Shown piece after piece: positions 62,048 through 64,000 of a DNA stretch of 64,000 bases. The stretch comes from Cryomorphaceae bacterium. GTDB taxonomy: Bacteria; Bacteroidota; Bacteroidia; Flavobacteriales; Schleiferiaceae. Numbering within the stretch: the first letter of the stretch is position 1; every line of letters starts with the position of its first letter. The stretch spans positions 1-64,000 of the forward strand of contig JAHEGI010000001.1 of the NCBI GenBank assembly GCA_024639785.1, given 5' to 3'. The position numbers and the translations under genes are program-made. The notes below the pieces were generated by a model, which searched no databases, was not told the origin of the DNA, and worked only from the letters and a program-made list of their open reading frames with translations.

Positions 62048-63190
62048 TTAGTACAATTTCACGATTTGTGCAGGCTGCACGGAGCGGATGCCGCGGTCTA
62101 CCACGAGTTCACCGGGGGCAACACCTGAAATAACCTCAGTTACTTCGTCGTTTGCCATGCCCAGGGCGAGGTCGCGGCGAGCAATGCTGCCTATGTTGCC
62201 GTTTTGCACATACACATAGGTATAGTTTGTGCCCTTGGTGTCTTGAAGAATCAAGCGATTTGGAATGGTAATCGCGCTGTCGGCACTATAATCGCGCAAC
62301 TGGACCGAGGCCATCATGTTGGCTTTGATATTGGAATTGTTGGACAAGTCCACAGAGACAGCGAACGTGCGGCTTCCAGCGTTGATGTAGTTACCCACTT
62401 GGCTCACTTTGCCTTGGATGTCAAGCTTGATCGCCGAAAAATTCATGTCTACCAAATCCCCTTTTTCAATGCGCTGGATATAGTTCTCAGGCACTAGCAT
62501 GTCTAGGCGAAGACCGCCGTTGCCAACGAGGCGAACCATCGGCATGCCGGGAGCGCCATATTCGCCCATTTTCGCAAATACTTGGTCAATCACGCCGTCA
62601 AATGGGGCCGTAATCGTGGTCATTGCAATTTGCTTCTGTACGGTTGCAAGGCGCTTTTGAAGGGATTCAAATTGCGTCTTCGCTTGCAAATACTGCACTT
62701 CGCTACCAATTTTTTGGTTCCAAAGGCGTTCCTGCTTTTCAAAAACAGACTGTGCCAAGCCGAGTTGTGTTTTGACTTCCGCCAAGCTAGCCTGGGCTAC
62801 CGAGGCGTCAAGTGCGACCAAAAGCTGACCTGCTTTGACTCGTTGACCACCTTCGACAAGCACCTTAGAAATACTCCCGGCCATTTCAGGATAGAGGGTA
62901 ACAGACTTGTCTGAAACCACGGTACCATAGACTTGGAAGGAATGATTGAATGCGCCTTTGTTCACTGTGTGTGTTGTGATGCTGGCAAAACTGCGCGTAC
63001 TGTCTTCGGCAGCAATTTTTTGGTCAATTTCACTGAGTTCTGCGCGGAGCGATTCAATCGCAGTGGCAATAGAATCGCGGCGGATGGTCAATTCTGCGAC
63101 CGTGCCAGTGACTTCGTCTGAGCCGCAAGAGGATACGATGGCGGCCCCAATGGCGACCAAGGCAAGAACAGGAATGGTTACTTTTTTCAT
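62048..63190 (-). CDS. RND efflux periplasmic adaptor lipoprotein
   Basis: The membrane-fusion subunit (380 residues) linking pump and outer-membrane channel. A lipobox VSSC (Cys22) anchors it. Then come a short coiled coil (about 30-65), a split biotinyl/lipoyl-like domain with VEGGQRVKAGQLLVALD and ITAPFDGVIDQVFAKMGEY on each side of the alpha-hairpin, and a beta-barrel C-terminal part. It sits between the TolC-type gene (7-bp gap) and the pump gene. Confidence 0.93.
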   Translation of the reverse strand: MKKVTIPVLALVAIGAAIVSSCGSDEVTGTVAELTIRRDSIATAIESLRAELSEIDQKIAAEDSTRSFASITTHTVNKGAFNHSFQVYGTVVSDKSVTLYPEMAGSISKVLVEGGQRVKAGQLLVALDASVAQASLAEVKTQLGLAQSVFEKQERLWNQKIGSEVQYLQAKTQFESLQKRLATVQKQIAMTTITAPFDGVIDQVFAKMGEYGAPGMPMVRLVGNGGLRLDMLVPENYIQRIEKGDLVDMNFSAIKLDIQGKVSQVGNYINAGSRTFAVSVDLSNNSNIKANMMASVQLRDYSADSAITIPNRLILQDTKGTNYTYVYVQNGNIGSIARRDLALGMANDEVTEVISGVAPGELVVDRGIRSVQPAQIVKLY

Positions 63191-63197
63191 GGGTGGG

Positions 63198-64000
63198 TTA
63201 TTCGAGCGTTGAAAGGTTGTAATAGCCCAATGACTTCTCTAAGGCTACTCGTTTGTTAAGGGCGTTGTTGGCCGCCTGCAACTTTGCTGCGACACTTTGT
63301 TGGTATTGCGAGGACGCTTGCGCATACTCCATAGTGGAAGCCATGCCTTCGTTCAGGCGGGCTTCGGTATTTTTCATCACGCGTTGCGTGAGGAGGACAT
63401 TTTGCTCTTGGATGCGGTATACTTTCAAAGCATTCTCATATTCTGAGCGAGCTTGATTGTGCTGTAATGCAAGCGCATTGGCGGTGTTCTCCAACAAGAT
63501 ATCCACTTCTTGGAGTTTGATTTTCTGTTCCTGAACACGTGCTAAACGGCGGCCGGAACTGAAAATGGGCAGTTGGGCCGAGAGATTCCAAGATTGGAAA
63601 TCGGTACTATTTGCCGACACACCATCTGGATTGTAGACATTGGCATCTTCACTTACGAACTGCCGGTTGTAGGCATAGCCCGCATAAAATTTCGGCAAGA
63701 ACTGCATCTTTTCATTTTGCAAATTGAGGTATTGCCCCTGACGATTGGTGGTCAGCTGGCGGTAATCAATATGCTTTTGAACCTCAAAAGGGGCACTCAA
63801 AAGCGTGGCGGCACCGTCTACTTTCACTAATAGCGCCTCCATGGAAGTGCTGAGGGTGAGCACAGTTTCAGAGGAAAATCCGCATTGAAGCTTGAGGAGT
63901 TGTTCCGCCAAGACCATCTGATTTTCCAAGTTTGCCAAGTTTGCTTCGAGATTGTGGTAGACAATCGACAATTGATCCACATCCTCTTCTGCCATGAATC
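63198..64000 (-). CDS. TolC family outer-membrane efflux channel, partial
   Basis: The C-terminal about 267 residues of a TolC-type channel; the gene begins beyond the window's right edge, so no true start is visible. Long amphipathic helices with heptad pattern (for example EQKIKLQEVDILLENTANALALQHNQARSEY cut at several turns) and a central region FYAGYAYNRQF are typical. It is the first visible gene of the efflux operon. Confidence 0.88.
   Translation of the reverse strand, partial: FMAEEDVDQLSIVYHNLEANLANLENQMVLAEQLLKLQCGFSSETVLTLSTSMEALLVKVDGAATLLSAPFEVQKHIDYRQLTTNRQGQYLNLQNEKMQFLPKFYAGYAYNRQFVSEDANVYNPDGVSANSTDFQSWNLSAQLPIFSSGRRLARVQEQKIKLQEVDILLENTANALALQHNQARSEYENALKVYRIQEQNVLLTQRVMKNTEARLNEGMASTMEYAQASSQYQQSVAAKLQAANNALNKRVALEKSLGYYNLSTLE

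Overview
The window comes from a member of the Bacteroidota, most likely a gliding or surface-active marine Flavobacteriales relative of medium GC content. The evidence is type IX secretion (T9SS) parts (PorZ, GldH), secreted proteins with a T9SS C-terminal sorting domain, several families largely confined to the phylum (DUF4837, DUF4292, DUF3078, the short DUF2795 protein, a PadR/PspC pair, a fused E1 dehydrogenase), and promoter -7 boxes of the Bacteroidota form TAnnTTTG instead of the sigma-70 form. No rRNA, tRNA, insertion sequence, prophage or CRISPR array was seen. Genes are densely packed and many overlap by 4 bp (ATGA or GTGA) or 1 bp (TAATG).

Layout. 1-5500: the 3' end of one T9SS cargo gene and a complete 1683-residue modular cargo gene. 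They share an almost identical 172-bp 3' end, and the spacer between them carries a 26-bp inverted repeat that stops 2 bp before the second start codon. 5515-13793: a six-gene overlapping operon (S9A peptidase lipoprotein, PaaZ, ABM-like protein, enoyl-CoA hydratase/isomerase, DUF3078 outer-membrane protein, fused E1 dehydrogenase). 14000-19360 (minus): RicT, GldH, penicillin-binding protein 1A, then a 3-oxoacid CoA-transferase pair. 19388-22392: porZ-recO. 22402-29743 (minus): DksA-like factor, LspA, M28 peptidase, GpsA, then TatA, GatA, MltD-like transglycosylase, DUF4837 lipoprotein. 29815-35045 (minus): IleS, a RidA protein and a PLP dehydratase. 35113-41828: flippase, dUTPase, nucleotidyltransferase, TPR protein, DUF4292 lipoprotein, EnvC-like protein. 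41931-46199 (minus): SecA, DUF2795, cobalamin adenosyltransferase. 46273-51797: di-haem peroxidase, PurF-type enzyme, ACMSD, a DtxR-family regulator and 3-hydroxyanthranilate dioxygenase. 51929-56758: PadR, PspC, M61 peptidase, TrpS. 56781-64000 (minus): a compact DXS and an RND efflux operon cut by the window edge.

Functional themes. Envelope biogenesis and protein export dominate: T9SS, Sec, Tat, LspA, PBP1A, MltD, EnvC, flippase and RND efflux. A second theme is aromatic and acyl-CoA catabolism: PaaZ, crotonase, CoA transferase, and HAAO, ACMSD and a probable aminomuconate-deaminase-like RidA from kynurenine catabolism.

Most notable signals: (1) the inverted-repeat-bounded segment upstream of the large T9SS cargo gene, a candidate invertible promoter or paired-UTR switch; (2) nine genes whose -7 box ends exactly 4 or 5 nt before the start codon, predicting leaderless mRNAs and moving several starts to GTG; (3) a shared structured element in the spacers of two convergent operons at about 13.8 and 47.5 kb; (4) a candidate small RNA at about 33.74-33.80 kb; (5) an iron dioxygenase gene translationally coupled to a DtxR-family metal regulator. 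All functional calls come from reading the sequence; no database search was run.
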